NCBI RefSeq assembly: GCF_006874625.1
Contig: NZ_CP030034.1
Location: 3,286,001 to 3,350,000, forward strand
DNA from: Bdellovibrio sp. NC01
GTDB lineage: Bacteria > Bdellovibrionota > Bdellovibrionia > Bdellovibrionales > Bdellovibrionaceae
Length of the DNA stretch: 64,000 nt
Direction: 5' to 3'
Shown here: positions 10,036-19,668 of the stretch, one piece after another
Position numbering within the stretch: the first letter of the stretch is position 1
Layout of the letters: each line of letters starts with the position of its first letter
Made by a program: the position numbers and the translations under genes
The notes under the pieces: model-generated
What the model was told of the DNA's origin: nothing
Databases searched by the model: none
The model's input: only the letters and a program-made list of their open reading frames with translations

Positions 10036-10758
10036 ATGAAAACACTTACGCTTATCACACTGATTCTTTGGGTCTCTAATAGTTGGGCGGGCCGCCCTGA
10101 ACTTCCTGGCTCGGTTCCTGGTTTGAGCATTTCCAATTCCCACATCGTCACTGAATCAGGTGCGACAAAAGTGATTCGCGGGATGGCTCCAAAATCTGGC
10201 GCCCAAATTCAAGAGCTTAAGAAAATCGGCGTATCCGAAGTTTTAATCTTTAAGAATGAAACTAAAAACGAAGTCCAAAATGAAATCGCACAGCTTCAGA
10301 AAGCTGGCTTTGCCGCTGATGCGATCACCAACGTTCCATTCCCATGGAAAGATCTTCCTGATTTCAAAAGCACATGTCAGATGACGATTGAAGCCCTGCA
10401 GGTAATTGAAAATGCCACCAACCACGGTCGCAGCATTTATTTCCACTGCACTGTTGGCGAAGACCGTACCGGTTATCTTGCAAGCCTGTGGGAACTTTGG
10501 AGTGGTGCTGAATCTTCAATCAAAAATTCTTTCCAAGAGCAAATGTGTGCACGCGGTTACGAAGCAGGCAATCCTAACAAACCTTACCGTGATGTTGTTT
10601 TAAAAGTGCGCGAAGGTTTAACTCCGCTTTACTTGAAAATGCTTTCGGTTCTTGCGAATGCGCGCAACAACGGCCAACAATTATCGGCAGCATTGTGCGA
10701 TCAAGAACCGCAACTGCAATTTAAACCTCAAGATTTTTACTGTAAGAGTACTAAGTAA
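10036..10758 (+). CDS. Secreted protein tyrosine / dual-specificity phosphatase
   Basis: 240 residues with signal peptide MKTLTLITLILWVSNSWA. The P-loop HCTVGEDRTG matches the C-x5-R-(S/T) active site of cysteine-based phosphatases, and the preceding segment with a conserved Asp (PFPWKDLPDF) could supply the general acid. Bacterial relatives dephosphorylate tyrosine, serine/threonine or phosphoinositides; here the target would be periplasmic or outside the cell. Its last 8 nt overlap the end of the convergent lpxH-like gene. Confidence 0.8.
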   Translation: MKTLTLITLILWVSNSWAGRPELPGSVPGLSISNSHIVTESGATKVIRGMAPKSGAQIQELKKIGVSEVLIFKNETKNEVQNEIAQLQKAGFAADAITNVPFPWKDLPDFKSTCQMTIEALQVIENATNHGRSIYFHCTVGEDRTGYLASLWELWSGAESSIKNSFQEQMCARGYEAGNPNKPYRDVVLKVREGLTPLYLKMLSVLANARNNGQQLSAALCDQEPQLQFKPQDFYCKSTK

Positions 10759-11497
10759 GAGTGACCCACTCGCCCTGGCCGTCTTTGATACGGAAGACTT
10801 TAACTTGGTCTTCAAACCATGAACCCAGGTTGACTGAGCGAACTTCGTGACCTTTGATATTGACCTTATGGTCGTCAAAGACATGCATATGGCCTGAAAT
10901 AATATAATCAAACGGGCCTTCGCTGTACGCTCGATCCACGTGATTGCGAATCATCGTGATTAATTGAGCTTCATTGCGTGCACGGTATTCACCGCTTTTA
11001 TCACGGCTTTTTTTGCTTGCACGAGTGCCCGCCCAATTCCACAGCCAGCCTGGGAACAAATACAGTAGAAATTTATAACGAGGATTGCGAATGAAGGCGC
11101 GGTATTTTAAATACTTTTCGTCGTTCAGATTAATCAAATCACCGTGCTCAACACGGACCTTCACACCATCAAGATTGACGTACTGAGCTTCGACAAAAAC
11201 TTTTACGCCCAGTTTTTTTTCGAAGTACTTTTCGATGTGAACGTCGTGATTGCCTTCAATAAAGGTAACTTTACCGCCCGCTGTGACCAGATCTTTCAAC
11301 GCTTTCACGTGTTCGGGAAATTGACGTGCGAAGAATTCGCTAGGGCCAATCCACAAATCAAAGATATCACCTAACATGAACAGATGAACTTGCTTCGGAT
11401 CTTTGTCCTTCAAAGAACGCAAAAAGCGCAACAGGATTTGCCCATTGCGCTCTTCAGCGGTTTTTAAGTGAATGTCGGATATGAACCAGGCTTCCAC
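10751..11497 (-). CDS. lpxH: UDP-2,3-diacylglucosamine diphosphatase (LpxH-like)
   Basis: 248-residue cytoplasmic or membrane-peripheral calcineurin-like phosphoesterase. Motifs: SDIHLK, LGDIFDLWIG, IEGNHD, VEHGD and SGHMHVF. The DLWIG element following GDIF is characteristic of LpxH, which hydrolyses UDP-2,3-diacylglucosamine to lipid X in lipid A synthesis. The start is GTG and overlaps the ftsZ TAG stop by one base (TAGTG), so translation is probably coupled to ftsZ. A divergent phosphoesterase with another substrate is not excluded. Confidence 0.8.
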   Translation of the reverse strand: MEAWFISDIHLKTAEERNGQILLRFLRSLKDKDPKQVHLFMLGDIFDLWIGPSEFFARQFPEHVKALKDLVTAGGKVTFIEGNHDVHIEKYFEKKLGVKVFVEAQYVNLDGVKVRVEHGDLINLNDEKYLKYRAFIRNPRYKFLLYLFPGWLWNWAGTRASKKSRDKSGEYRARNEAQLITMIRNHVDRAYSEGPFDYIISGHMHVFDDHKVNIKGHEVRSVNLGSWFEDQVKVFRIKDGQGEWVTLT

Positions 11498-13134
11498 TAC
11501 TCTTTATTGTTCAGATCAAAACCTTGTTTCTTGCGGATGAACGCAGGAACTTCCAAGTTTTGGCTAGAGAATGGAGAGCTCAATACTTCGCGAGCCATGC
11601 GACGAGCTTCTTCCAAAGATTGTTGTTCATGATCAACGTTCATAGACAACTGCTCTGGAGAATTGTGGCGAGCTTTCAACTCTTGGCTTTCTTTGAAAGC
11701 GCGAGCTTTAGCTAGCAACATATCGCGAGGAGAAACACCGGCATCAGCTTGTGGCTGGATCGGAGTTGGAACCTCTTGTTGAACTTGCGGAGGTACCTGA
11801 GGCATTACGTTCTGAGCTGCTTGTTGTGCCACTTGTGGTGGAACGTTAGCAACTGGAGGAACGATAACAGTCTCAGTAATGTTTACCTGGGAACCCCCCG
11901 TGGACTGAGCCATATCTGGATGAGTGTAAGTCATCACTTGAGTTTGCACAGTCGCGATTGGTGGCAATTCAACTTGCGGCATTTGTGGCATTTGGAACTG
12001 AGGCATTTGCGGCATGCTTGGCATTTGTGGCATCGCCGGCATTTGAGGCATTTGCGGCATTTGGAATTGCGGCATTTGCGGCATGCTCATGTTCATGCTG
12101 TTGAATTGCGCTGTTTGTTGGTTCAAGAAATTTTGCATTTGATTTACTTGAGCCATGTCGTTCACAAGTTTCACATCGTGAGAATCGAAACCAGTCGCGA
12201 TAACAGTTACACGAACTGTCTCACCCATTGATTCATCGATAACTGCACCGAAGATGATTTCTGCATCTTCATGAGCCGCTTCAGTGATCAATGTTGTCGC
12301 TTCGTTCACTTCATACAATGAAAGATCCGCGCCACCAGTGATGTTTACGATGATACCAGTTGCACCGTCGATTTTTACGTTCTCTAGAAGAGGAGAAGAA
12401 ATCGCAGCTGTTGCAGCTTCTACTGCACGGTTTTCACCTTTAGCAGCGCCAGTACCCATGATCGCGATACCTTTAGAAGACATAACAGTACGGATATCTG
12501 CGAAGTCCAAGTTGATCAAACCACGGATGTTGATCAAATCAGAGATACCTTTCACAGCTTGCAACAACACTTCGTCAGCTTTTTTGAAAGTCTCAAGAAG
12601 TGGAGTTTTTTCAGCAGCGATAGAAAGAAGTTTTTGATTCGGGATCACGATCAACGTGTCTACGTTTTCTTTCAACTCTTGCAAACCAGCATCAGCGTGT
12701 TTGCCGCGTTTTTTACCTTCGAATTGGAATGGCTTAGTCACCACACCGATAGTCAATGCACCCAACTCACGAGCGATTTTCGCTACGATTGGAGCACCAC
12801 CTGTACCCGTACCGCCGCCCATACCAGCAGTTACGAATACCATGTCTGCGCCTTCAAGTTTTTCAACGATTTCGTTGTAAGACTCGATAGCAGCTCTACG
12901 GCCGACATCTGGATTTGCACCAGCGCCCAAACCTTTAGTTAGATCAAGACCCAATTGGATTTTGTTCGGTGACTTGTTTGCATTCAAAGCTTGAATGTCA
13001 GTATTTGCTACGATGAATTCTACACCGCTCATTTCTGAAGCGATCATTGTAGAAACCGCGTTGCTACCGCCGCCGCCTACACCAACAACTTTAATATTAG
13101 CGCCGATATTAATATTCTCTTCTAGTTCAAACAT
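11497..13134 (-). CDS. ftsZ: Cell division protein FtsZ with long Met/Pro/Gln linker
   Basis: The tubulin-like GTPase that forms the Z-ring. The GTP-binding motif [10 protein letters not shown] is intact, as are the N-terminal GGGGSNAV and the synergy-loop region NFADIRTVM (here [11 protein letters not shown]). 545 residues is long for FtsZ (usually 350-450) because of a disordered linker starting near residue 330 that includes tandem MPQ repeats. The conserved C-terminal peptide [11 protein letters not shown], which binds FtsA, is present. I chose ATG at 13134 because GGGAGGGACC precedes it. It follows ftsA by 86 nt and leads into the lpxH-like gene. Confidence 0.97.
   Translation of the reverse strand: MFELEENINIGANIKVVGVGGGGSNAVSTMIASEMSGVEFIVANTDIQALNANKSPNKIQLGLDLTKGLGAGANPDVGRRAAIESYNEIVEKLEGADMVFVTAGMGGGTGTGGAPIVAKIARELGALTIGVVTKPFQFEGKKRGKHADAGLQELKENVDTLIVIPNQKLLSIAAEKTPLLETFKKADEVLLQAVKGISDLINIRGLINLDFADIRTVMSSKGIAIMGTGAAKGENRAVEAATAAISSPLLENVKIDGATGIIVNITGGADLSLYEVNEATTLITEAAHEDAEIIFGAVIDESMGETVRVTVIATGFDSHDVKLVNDMAQVNQMQNFLNQQTAQFNSMNMSMPQMPQFQMPQMPQMPAMPQMPSMPQMPQFQMPQMPQVELPPIATVQTQVMTYTHPDMAQSTGGSQVNITETVIVPPVANVPPQVAQQAAQNVMPQVPPQVQQEVPTPIQPQADAGVSPRDMLLAKARAFKESQELKARHNSPEQLSMNVDHEQQSLEEARRMAREVLSSPFSSQNLEVPAFIRKKQGFDLNNKE
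11976..12095 (-). repeat. In-frame MPQ-coding repeats in the ftsZ linker
   Basis: About 40 codons built from short repeats of Met-Pro-Gln with Phe, Ala or Ser variations (units like [11 protein letters not shown] occur twice). The DNA repeats are imperfect 9-bp units, so copy number could change by slippage while keeping the frame. The antisense strand shows a spurious long ORF here. Confidence 0.85.
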
Positions 13135-13220
13135 GGTCCCTCCCGACATATTTGTTAGCGGTAAAACTATCCGCATTTTTCTATAAGGGCCTCCAGCCCC
13201 GACTGTGATAAAAACTTAAA

Positions 13221-14477
13221 CTAAAAAACTTTTTCTAACATTTCTTTGAGCTTCTTAGTGATACCGTTAAGTGATTCACCAAGATTGATCTCTGTCTCTT
13301 GCTGATTTTGTGTCAGCAAATCTTTTCTTTGACTCAATCCGTACAATAACAAACCAGTCGCCGCAGAAAACTCACCTGACTTCACAACGTCAGTCAAACC
13401 GCCGATGTGTTGAGGCACTCCTCTACGAACTGGAATATCAAAAATGAACTCGCCCATTTCAATCAAACCATCAAGTTGGCTTGCACCACCTGTCAGTACG
13501 ATACCCGCACCTAACATTGGCATCACGCCACTCATGCGGATATCATTCGCGATCAAGTTCAAAGTTTCCTCTGCTCTTGCTTCGATAACATCTGCCAAGT
13601 CTTTACGAGGAATCACGCGAGCCTTACGACCGCCAACACCTTCAACTTCGATAGTTTCATTTTCATTCACCATGGAAGCCATTGCACAACCATGTTTTTT
13701 CTTCGCTTCTTCAGCCGCAAATTGCGGAGTACGAAGACCAACAGCAACGTCATGAGTAAAGTGCTGACCACCAACTGGAATTGTTGATGAGTGCGCCACT
13801 GAACCATTTACGAAATATAAAGCGTTGCTTGCGCCACCACCCATATCGACAACAACAACACCAAGGTTTTTTTCGTCGTTAGAGATAACAGCTGTTGCAG
13901 AAGCCAATTGTCCAAGTACAAGGCCAGCGATTTTCAAACCAGCACGCTCAACACATTTTACTGAGTTGTTAATCGCGCTTTGGCTGCCAGTTACGATATG
14001 AACATTTGCTTCTAAACGAATACCAGACATGCCCACTGGATCAGTGATACCGTCTTGACCGTCGACTTTAAATTCACGAGGAAGAATATGCAGAACTGTA
14101 CGATCTGCAGGAACCGCAACTGCTTTCGCAGCTTCAATCACACGATCAATTTCTGATGGAGTGACTTCGCGGTTTTTAATGGCAACCATGCCTTTAGAAT
14201 CAAATGAAGAAATATGCGTACCAGAAACGCCAACCCACACTTCTGAAATAGTGTAGCCAGACATCAACTCTGCTTCTTCTTTTGCTTTTTTAATTGAATC
14301 AGTTGTCGCTTCGATATTAACGACAACACCTTGGCGAATGCCTGTGTTTGGAGCAGTTCCTACGCCCGCGACTTCAATTTTGCCCTCTTGATTGACTGTT
14401 CCGATAACGAAACAAACTTTGGTAGAACCAATATCTAATCCAGCCAATACAGGAGCTTTTGGTTTTGCTGTACTCAT
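13221..14477 (-). CDS. ftsA: Cell division protein FtsA
   Basis: Actin-fold ATPase that tethers FtsZ to the membrane and recruits later divisome proteins. 418 residues, the usual length. Phosphate-1 motif GLDIGSTKVC, the phosphate-2 motif VVVDMGGGASN and the adenosine motif IVLTGGASQLDG are present, and the C-terminus ends in an amphipathic helix (KKLKEMLEKVF) suitable for membrane binding. GAGG lies 7 nt before the ATG. It is separated from ftsQ by a 169-bp gap, so it may have its own promoter. Confidence 0.96.
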   Translation of the reverse strand: MSTAKPKAPVLAGLDIGSTKVCFVIGTVNQEGKIEVAGVGTAPNTGIRQGVVVNIEATTDSIKKAKEEAELMSGYTISEVWVGVSGTHISSFDSKGMVAIKNREVTPSEIDRVIEAAKAVAVPADRTVLHILPREFKVDGQDGITDPVGMSGIRLEANVHIVTGSQSAINNSVKCVERAGLKIAGLVLGQLASATAVISNDEKNLGVVVVDMGGGASNALYFVNGSVAHSSTIPVGGQHFTHDVAVGLRTPQFAAEEAKKKHGCAMASMVNENETIEVEGVGGRKARVIPRKDLADVIEARAEETLNLIANDIRMSGVMPMLGAGIVLTGGASQLDGLIEMGEFIFDIPVRRGVPQHIGGLTDVVKSGEFSAATGLLLYGLSQRKDLLTQNQQETEINLGESLNGITKKLKEMLEKVF

Positions 14478-14492
14478 CCTTAAGCCTCACAT

Positions 14493-14506
14493 CGCGAAGT
14501 TTCGCG
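14493..14506. promoter_or_regulatory. Small hairpin just upstream of the ftsA ribosome-binding site
   Basis: CGCGAA/TTCGCG arms with a 2-bp centre lie 16 nt before the ftsA start, within a 169-bp non-coding stretch (14478-14646). The stretch also contains a perfect CAGATCTG palindrome. No convincing promoter could be read. Confidence 0.35.
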
Positions 14507-14646
14507 GGTGCCTTAACTAAAAGCAGTTAACTTCTTGTTGAGGAAAACCACTGCAAAATCATTTCGCAGTTTCGACCAAAGATCAGTTCATAACAGATCT
14601 GAGAAGATAAATAGACCCGACTTTGATCGGTCTTCCAGACTTAAGC

Positions 14647-15393
14647 TTAGGGATCCTTACGCAACCTGACAAGGACTTTCTTTGACAGATTCGCGTCTAT
14701 GACGCGCGCGTCAAATTGGCGAGTTTCGAGATAATCGACGACCTGACTTACACGAGCAGCCTTTAGAGACACTTGATCTTCGCCGATTTTCACACGCACA
14801 CCGGTCTTAATCATCGTCATCCAAAAACCTTCTTTATCGTCGAATCGAATTTCAGAAATTGTTTTTTTGCTGAACGATCCTTCAGCAGGAATTTGCTCAA
14901 GCACATCAACTGCTTTTTTTCTGAGCTCTGGTTTCTTCACGAAACTTTCGCCATCAAGAAGTGCAACATCAGGTGCTTGTTTTGCTTCAACCGGATTCAA
15001 GAACGATCCGTCTTTAATAATAGGAAGAAGTTTGCCGTTCTTACCCATGAACAAAAGTTTCACTTCGTACGGTCTTACTTTGATCGACAACGTCGCAGGC
15101 CAGCTTCTTGTGATCATCGAGTTTTCGATCCACTCAAACTTCGCAACATCTTTGGACATCGCTTTAAGCTTCACGTTCCACAACGAGACACCTTTGTACT
15201 TTGCAAGAGCCGCTTCCAACTCGTCCACTTGTGGCTTCAAGAATTGTTCTTGGCCAGGAACTGGATGGTCCAACACCACTTCAATTTTTTGAATGTTAAA
15301 GAAACCGTTTTTATTCAAATAGAAAAGTGTGCCCGCGAGTGCGCCAGGAAGAATAACGAATGCAACGATGAGTTTTAGAATTAATTTCTTCAC
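14647..15393 (-). CDS. ftsQ: Cell division protein FtsQ
   Basis: Bitopic divisome protein: a short cytoplasmic N-terminus (KKLILK), one TM segment (about residues 6-26), a POTRA domain beginning NIQKIEVVLDHPV and the beta domain. Length 248 is normal. I favour the GTG at 15393 (AGG 8 nt upstream, positively charged start) over a TTG five codons earlier. It is the last gene before the embedded chemoreceptor gene and is separated from ftsA by 169 nt. Sequence conservation of FtsQ is low; position between murC and ftsA supports the call. Confidence 0.88.
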   Translation of the reverse strand: MKKLILKLIVAFVILPGALAGTLFYLNKNGFFNIQKIEVVLDHPVPGQEQFLKPQVDELEAALAKYKGVSLWNVKLKAMSKDVAKFEWIENSMITRSWPATLSIKVRPYEVKLLFMGKNGKLLPIIKDGSFLNPVEAKQAPDVALLDGESFVKKPELRKKAVDVLEQIPAEGSFSKKTISEIRFDDKEGFWMTMIKTGVRVKIGEDQVSLKAARVSQVVDYLETRQFDARVIDANLSKKVLVRLRKDP

Positions 15394-15493
15394 TGTGATG
15401 ACCTGCAAATCCTTAGCTGTCGTGTCTTACAGATCTTAGACTAACAAACATCAAGTCGCGTGCGAAACAGTTCAAACACAACCAGACCTAGGT

Positions 15494-15519
15494 CGATTGC
15501 GACAGAGTCGTCGCAATCG
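15494..15519. promoter_or_regulatory. Perfect 10-bp inverted repeat between ftsQ and the chemoreceptor
   Basis: CGATTGCGAC and its exact complement GTCGCAATCG are separated by 6 bp in the divergent region. There is no T-run, so it is not a terminator; it may be an operator. Confidence 0.45.
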
Positions 15520-15663
15520 TCTCCACCCCTGGGTTGGAAAAGCTTTGAATGCGATTGCATGTCTATATTGTAAGAAATCTAACTACCGATGAGTTACTGC
15601 TTCCAATTTCGCCTCGATCTCGGGAACGGAATTTTTCGAAAACAATGTTCATTTGGAGTGGGC

Positions 15664-17196
15664 ATGAAATTAGGTACGAAGATTATCATTAATATAGCTG
15701 TCTCAATTGCGATCTGCACTATTGCCGCAGTTGGAATCTCCTCTTCCAAGATTCACAAGCAAGGTCGCGAACAGTTGATCGAAAAATCTCGTGCAATTCT
15801 GTCTCGTCTTGAAGCAATTCGCTCTTATGTGGCAACTCAAGGCGGACTTGAAACCGAGGTTCAACATGCAATCACGGCATTCCCTTCTGGCAACCTGAGC
15901 GAAGAAATTCAGACGCGTATCTTAAGAAAAGTTCCTGTCTTCGCATCCATCAAAGTTGGTTTTGAAGGCGCTGAAAAAGACGATTATAAATTCCGCGTCT
16001 TTTCAGATGAACCGCGCCGAAAAGAAAATCTTGCGACGGTTTCTGAAATGGAGATTTTAAAACGCTTCGAAGCCGATCCTCAGTTACCAGAGATCGTTGA
16101 AGATCATGACAACACAGTCGTCGTCTATCGCCCCGTGCGCTTATCCGAAGCACAAGGCTGTTTGTTGTGTCATGGTGATCCTGCGACTTCTCCGTGGAAG
16201 AATGGCAAAGACATCCTGGGTTTTCAAATGGAAAACTGGAAAGACAATAAACTTCATGGTGTCTTCGCTGTGATTTCTTCTGTGGATAAAGTTTCCGCTG
16301 CTGCAAACAATGCCAGTATGTCGATCTTGATGTGGACCGCGATTATTTCTTTGGCGATTTTGGTGATTTCATTCTTCCTGATCAATCGCAATCTTTCGGG
16401 CTTGTTCGCTGCCATTCGCAAACTAAATTCGGCGGGTGACCAGGTATCAAATGCCAGCCAAGAAATTCTGCAATCAAGTCAAAGCTTAACAAACTCATCC
16501 GTTCAAGCTGCGGCGTCTATCGAAGAAACCTCCGCTTCGACGGAAGAAATTTCTAGCATGGTTCGACGTAATGCTGAACACGCAGCGAAAGCCAAAGACC
16601 TTGCACAGTCGGCTTCTGAAAAAGCTCACAAGGGTGAACAGGAAGTAAGTAAACTGACAACATCGATGGATGAGATCTCTGCAAGCTCTAAGAAGATTGA
16701 AGAGATCATCACAGTGATTGACGACATCGCCTTCCAAACAAATTTATTAGCCTTGAATGCATCGGTTGAAGCTGCGCGCGCGGGCGATCATGGTAAGGGC
16801 TTCGCGGTCGTCGCCGAAGCCGTCCGCAGCTTGGCGCAAAGAAGTGCGACTTCTGCCAAAGAGATTTCGCAATTGATCTCTGAAAGCGCTGAAAAAGTTG
16901 AACGTGGACATCAGGTCGTAAAATCCAGTGAAGCTTCTTTAAAAGAAATCGTTTCGACGATTGAAAAGCTTGAAAGCCTCAACACCGAAATCAGCTCTGC
17001 CAGTGCCGAGCAAGAACAGGGCATCGTGCAGATCAATCAAGCTTTAAGTGGAATGGAAAAAATCACCCAAGCGAACTCCGCGTCTGCTGAAGAATGTTCA
17101 GCCGCCAGCGAGGAACTGAATAATCAATCATTAGTAATGAAGTCCGTGGTAACTCAACTCACAACATTCGTGACAGGAAAGTCCGAAGCATCCTAA
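15664..17196 (+). CDS. Methyl-accepting chemotaxis protein with CxxCH (Tll0287/DUF3365-like) sensor
   Basis: 510 residues: TM1 (about 5-27), a periplasmic sensor domain with [16 protein letters not shown]-type start (residues about 45-60) and CLLCHGDP, a CxxCH heme-binding motif, TM2 (about 217-239), then a cytoplasmic coiled coil with the conserved signalling hairpin [20 protein letters not shown]. The sensor layout matches DUF3365 (Tll0287-like) domains, which bind c-type heme and are thought to sense redox or gas ligands. Start ATG 15664 follows GGAG; an in-frame ATG 25 codons upstream lacks a site. No obvious HAMP. It is on the opposite strand to the surrounding ftsQ and murC. Confidence 0.88.
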   Translation: MKLGTKIIINIAVSIAICTIAAVGISSSKIHKQGREQLIEKSRAILSRLEAIRSYVATQGGLETEVQHAITAFPSGNLSEEIQTRILRKVPVFASIKVGFEGAEKDDYKFRVFSDEPRRKENLATVSEMEILKRFEADPQLPEIVEDHDNTVVVYRPVRLSEAQGCLLCHGDPATSPWKNGKDILGFQMENWKDNKLHGVFAVISSVDKVSAAANNASMSILMWTAIISLAILVISFFLINRNLSGLFAAIRKLNSAGDQVSNASQEILQSSQSLTNSSVQAAASIEETSASTEEISSMVRRNAEHAAKAKDLAQSASEKAHKGEQEVSKLTTSMDEISASSKKIEEIITVIDDIAFQTNLLALNASVEAARAGDHGKGFAVVAEAVRSLAQRSATSAKEISQLISESAEKVERGHQVVKSSEASLKEIVSTIEKLESLNTEISSASAEQEQGIVQINQALSGMEKITQANSASAEECSAASEELNNQSLVMKSVVTQLTTFVTGKSEAS

Positions 17197-17239
17197 CTCC
17201 GGACTAACGCAGATCGGTTGTAAAAAAGAAGCAGGCACC

Positions 17240-18601
17240 CTAGATTTTTTCTAGGACGTCGAGGCCTAGTTTCCAGCCGTCGCCTGCTCCCAATGTGATG
17301 AAGACGTCGCCGTCTTTTAGCATTGAGATGATTTTTTGCGAAGACTTGTCGTCGCGTTGGAAGTACTGAGCGTTTTCGTGCTTCATTTCTGTTGCAAGCT
17401 TTTCGCTGTTGACCCCTGGGATTGGTGACTCGCCCGCTGGGTAAATGTCAGTCAATAACAAGTGATCTGCTTCCATGAACGCTGTCGTGAAATCGTGCCA
17501 GCAGTGTTGCGTGCGCGAAAAACGATGCGGTTGGAAGAATACCACCAAACGATTCTTAGGATATTTTTCGCGGAAGGCTTGCAGAACTGCGCGCACTTCT
17601 GTCGGATGATGTCCGTAGTCGTCGTAAATTTTGATGCCTTTTTTCTCGCCTTTGAAATGGAATCTGCGATCCACACCTTCGAAGCGTTGCAAACCTGCAG
17701 CGCACGTTTGGAATGGGATTCCAGCAGCGACACCTGCACAGATCGCTGCCACAGCATTCAAGGCATTGTGACGACCTGACACTTTCAATTCAAAGTTACC
17801 CACTAAGTGACGAGTGCCAAGCAAACGATCACTGCGGTACAAAGAGTACTTACCTTGCTCCCCGCTCAACACGAGATCATTTTTCTCGTCAAAGCCATAG
17901 AACAAAATACGTTTTGGGAAGTTTTCGAAAATTTGACGAACGATTGGATCATCACCACACGCAATGACTTTTCCATAGAATGGAACCTTCAATGCGAAGT
18001 CATAGAAACTCTTTTGCAAGTTTTCAAAAGTTTTGTAGTGATCCAAGTGATCGGAGTCGATATTTGTGATGATTGCGATTTCCGGAGACAACTTATGGAA
18101 GCTGCCATCTGATTCATCGGCTTCAGCCACCAACCACTCGCCCGTACCAAGCAAGGCTGTAGATTTGATCAATTCGAAACGACCACCGACAACGATTGAA
18201 GGACTCATACCGCTTTCAAGAAAGATCGCTGATGTCATTGAAGTTGTCGTCGTTTTACCGTGAGTCCCCGCAACCGCGATACCACGTTTTAAGCGCATGA
18301 TTTCAGCCAAAGCCTCTGCACGAGGAATCAATGGAATCTGACGAGCACGCGCTTCAGAAATTTCAGGATTACCGTATTGGATCGCGCTCGAGTAAACCAC
18401 AACGTCAGCATCACCAACGTTTGAAGAAGTGTGACCTTTATAGATCTTCACTCCCATTTCTTTAAGACGATCTGTATTTGCGTTTTCAGAGATGTCACTG
18501 CCAGAAACTTTTGCTCCGATATTGTGGAGAAGTTCCGCTAGACCGCACATACCGATGCCACCAACACCTACGAAATGAAACTTAGCGCTTTGTAATTTCA
18601 T
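17240..18601 (-). CDS. murC: UDP-N-acetylmuramate--L-alanine ligase
   Basis: First amino-acid ligase of the peptidoglycan precursor pathway; adds L-alanine to UDP-MurNAc using ATP. 453 residues. The N-terminal UDP-binding motif FVGVGGIGMCGLAE, the P-loop GTHGKTTTTSM and the central-domain NIDSDHLDHY are all clear. Its start overlaps the end of murG by 4 nt (ATGA type), so the two are co-translated. Its end is 43 nt from the convergent chemoreceptor gene. Confidence 0.97.
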   Translation of the reverse strand: MKLQSAKFHFVGVGGIGMCGLAELLHNIGAKVSGSDISENANTDRLKEMGVKIYKGHTSSNVGDADVVVYSSAIQYGNPEISEARARQIPLIPRAEALAEIMRLKRGIAVAGTHGKTTTTSMTSAIFLESGMSPSIVVGGRFELIKSTALLGTGEWLVAEADESDGSFHKLSPEIAIITNIDSDHLDHYKTFENLQKSFYDFALKVPFYGKVIACGDDPIVRQIFENFPKRILFYGFDEKNDLVLSGEQGKYSLYRSDRLLGTRHLVGNFELKVSGRHNALNAVAAICAGVAAGIPFQTCAAGLQRFEGVDRRFHFKGEKKGIKIYDDYGHHPTEVRAVLQAFREKYPKNRLVVFFQPHRFSRTQHCWHDFTTAFMEADHLLLTDIYPAGESPIPGVNSEKLATEMKHENAQYFQRDDKSSQKIISMLKDGDVFITLGAGDGWKLGLDVLEKI

Positions 18602-19668
18602 TGCAAGATTTCCTTTGCGATTGTGCTCGCCGCTTGAGGGATATAAAGAGACTTTATATTCCTAACCATCTGTTCTCGCAACGCTTTATCTTGTCTTAAA
18701 GATTGTACTTCTGAAATCAAACGTTCTGGTGTCAGATCTTTTTGCAAAATCATGCGGCCTGCATTTTTTGCGACAACAGTTTCAGCATTCTTCTGTTGAT
18801 GGTCATCCGCCGCTGGCAATGGAACGATAATAGGAATGATTCCAAACGCCGCAGCCTCCGCGATAGAGCTTGCGCCCCCACGGCTGACAATTATGTCGGC
18901 CCACTTATAATATTTGGGCATATCAAAAATAAATTCATGAACCTGCACTTCACAAGGTGCCGATTGGTATTTCGCAGAAACCTCTTGGAAATCAAACTTG
19001 CCCAATTGATGAACGACAGAAAGATCCTTCGTCCACTCGCCACCTTTTAAGACAGCGTCGTTCAGGCAGTAATTGATCACGCGGCTTCCTTGGCTGCCAC
19101 CGAACGCAAGCAAATGGAATTTTTCATCCTTATGCGTTTCGTGAACGGCCTCTTCAATCTCTTGGCGAACTGGCATGCCCGCTTTGATCACTGAATTATT
19201 CTTTAAGAATTTCTTCGCGTCGTCGAACACAACAAAACATTTATCGACGAAACGAGACAACAAACGGTTCGCCATTCCTGGCATCGCATTCGGTTCCCAG
19301 ATCGCCGTATTAAAACCAATCAAACTTGCGGCAAGTACGAACGGACCTGAAGCATAGCCACCAACACCGATCACATAAAGCGGTTTTAGTTGCATCAACA
19401 AGCGCACCGATTGCCAAAGACCGTAAGGGATCTTCGCAAGAGTTTTTAATTTTTTAATCGGGCTTTTAACGTTGAGTTGACCGGATTCAATCAGATGAAG
19501 AGGAAAACCTTCGCGCGGAACGATTTTAGATTCCATACCCAAAGCTGTACCGACGAAATGAATCTGCACAGTAGGGTCCATTTTTTGGATCGCACGGGCA
19601 ATTGCGATCCCAGGATAGATGTGACCGCCTGTACCACCGCCAGCGATCACAATATTTCTAGTACTCAT
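18598..19668 (-). CDS. murG: UDP-GlcNAc:lipid I N-acetylglucosaminyltransferase
   Basis: Converts lipid I to lipid II at the inner face of the cytoplasmic membrane. 356 residues. The glycine-rich acceptor loop GGGTGGHIYPG, the GGYASGPFVLAA region and the donor-site SRGGASSIAEAAAFG are typical. I chose ATG 19668, which shares its A with the ftsW TAA stop (TAATG) and has GAAGG about 8 nt upstream; a TTG eight codons earlier is less likely. Confidence 0.97.
   Translation of the reverse strand: MSTRNIVIAGGGTGGHIYPGIAIARAIQKMDPTVQIHFVGTALGMESKIVPREGFPLHLIESGQLNVKSPIKKLKTLAKIPYGLWQSVRLLMQLKPLYVIGVGGYASGPFVLAASLIGFNTAIWEPNAMPGMANRLLSRFVDKCFVVFDDAKKFLKNNSVIKAGMPVRQEIEEAVHETHKDEKFHLLAFGGSQGSRVINYCLNDAVLKGGEWTKDLSVVHQLGKFDFQEVSAKYQSAPCEVQVHEFIFDMPKYYKWADIIVSRGGASSIAEAAAFGIIPIIVPLPAADDHQQKNAETVVAKNAGRMILQKDLTPERLISEVQSLRQDKALREQMVRNIKSLYIPQAASTIAKEILQ

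Noticed and set aside
11976-12095. Possible CRISPR-like array in the ftsZ linker
   Set aside because: The repeats are 9-bp coding units without spacers and lie inside a reading frame.
11749-12231. 160-codon frame opposite ftsZ, rich in His/Leu/Arg
   Set aside because: It is the mirror of the MPQ repeats and the linker, not a gene.
14773-15378. 201-codon open frame opposite ftsQ
   Set aside because: It is the antisense of a convincing FtsQ, has a Phe/His-rich composition typical of shadow frames, and no start signal.
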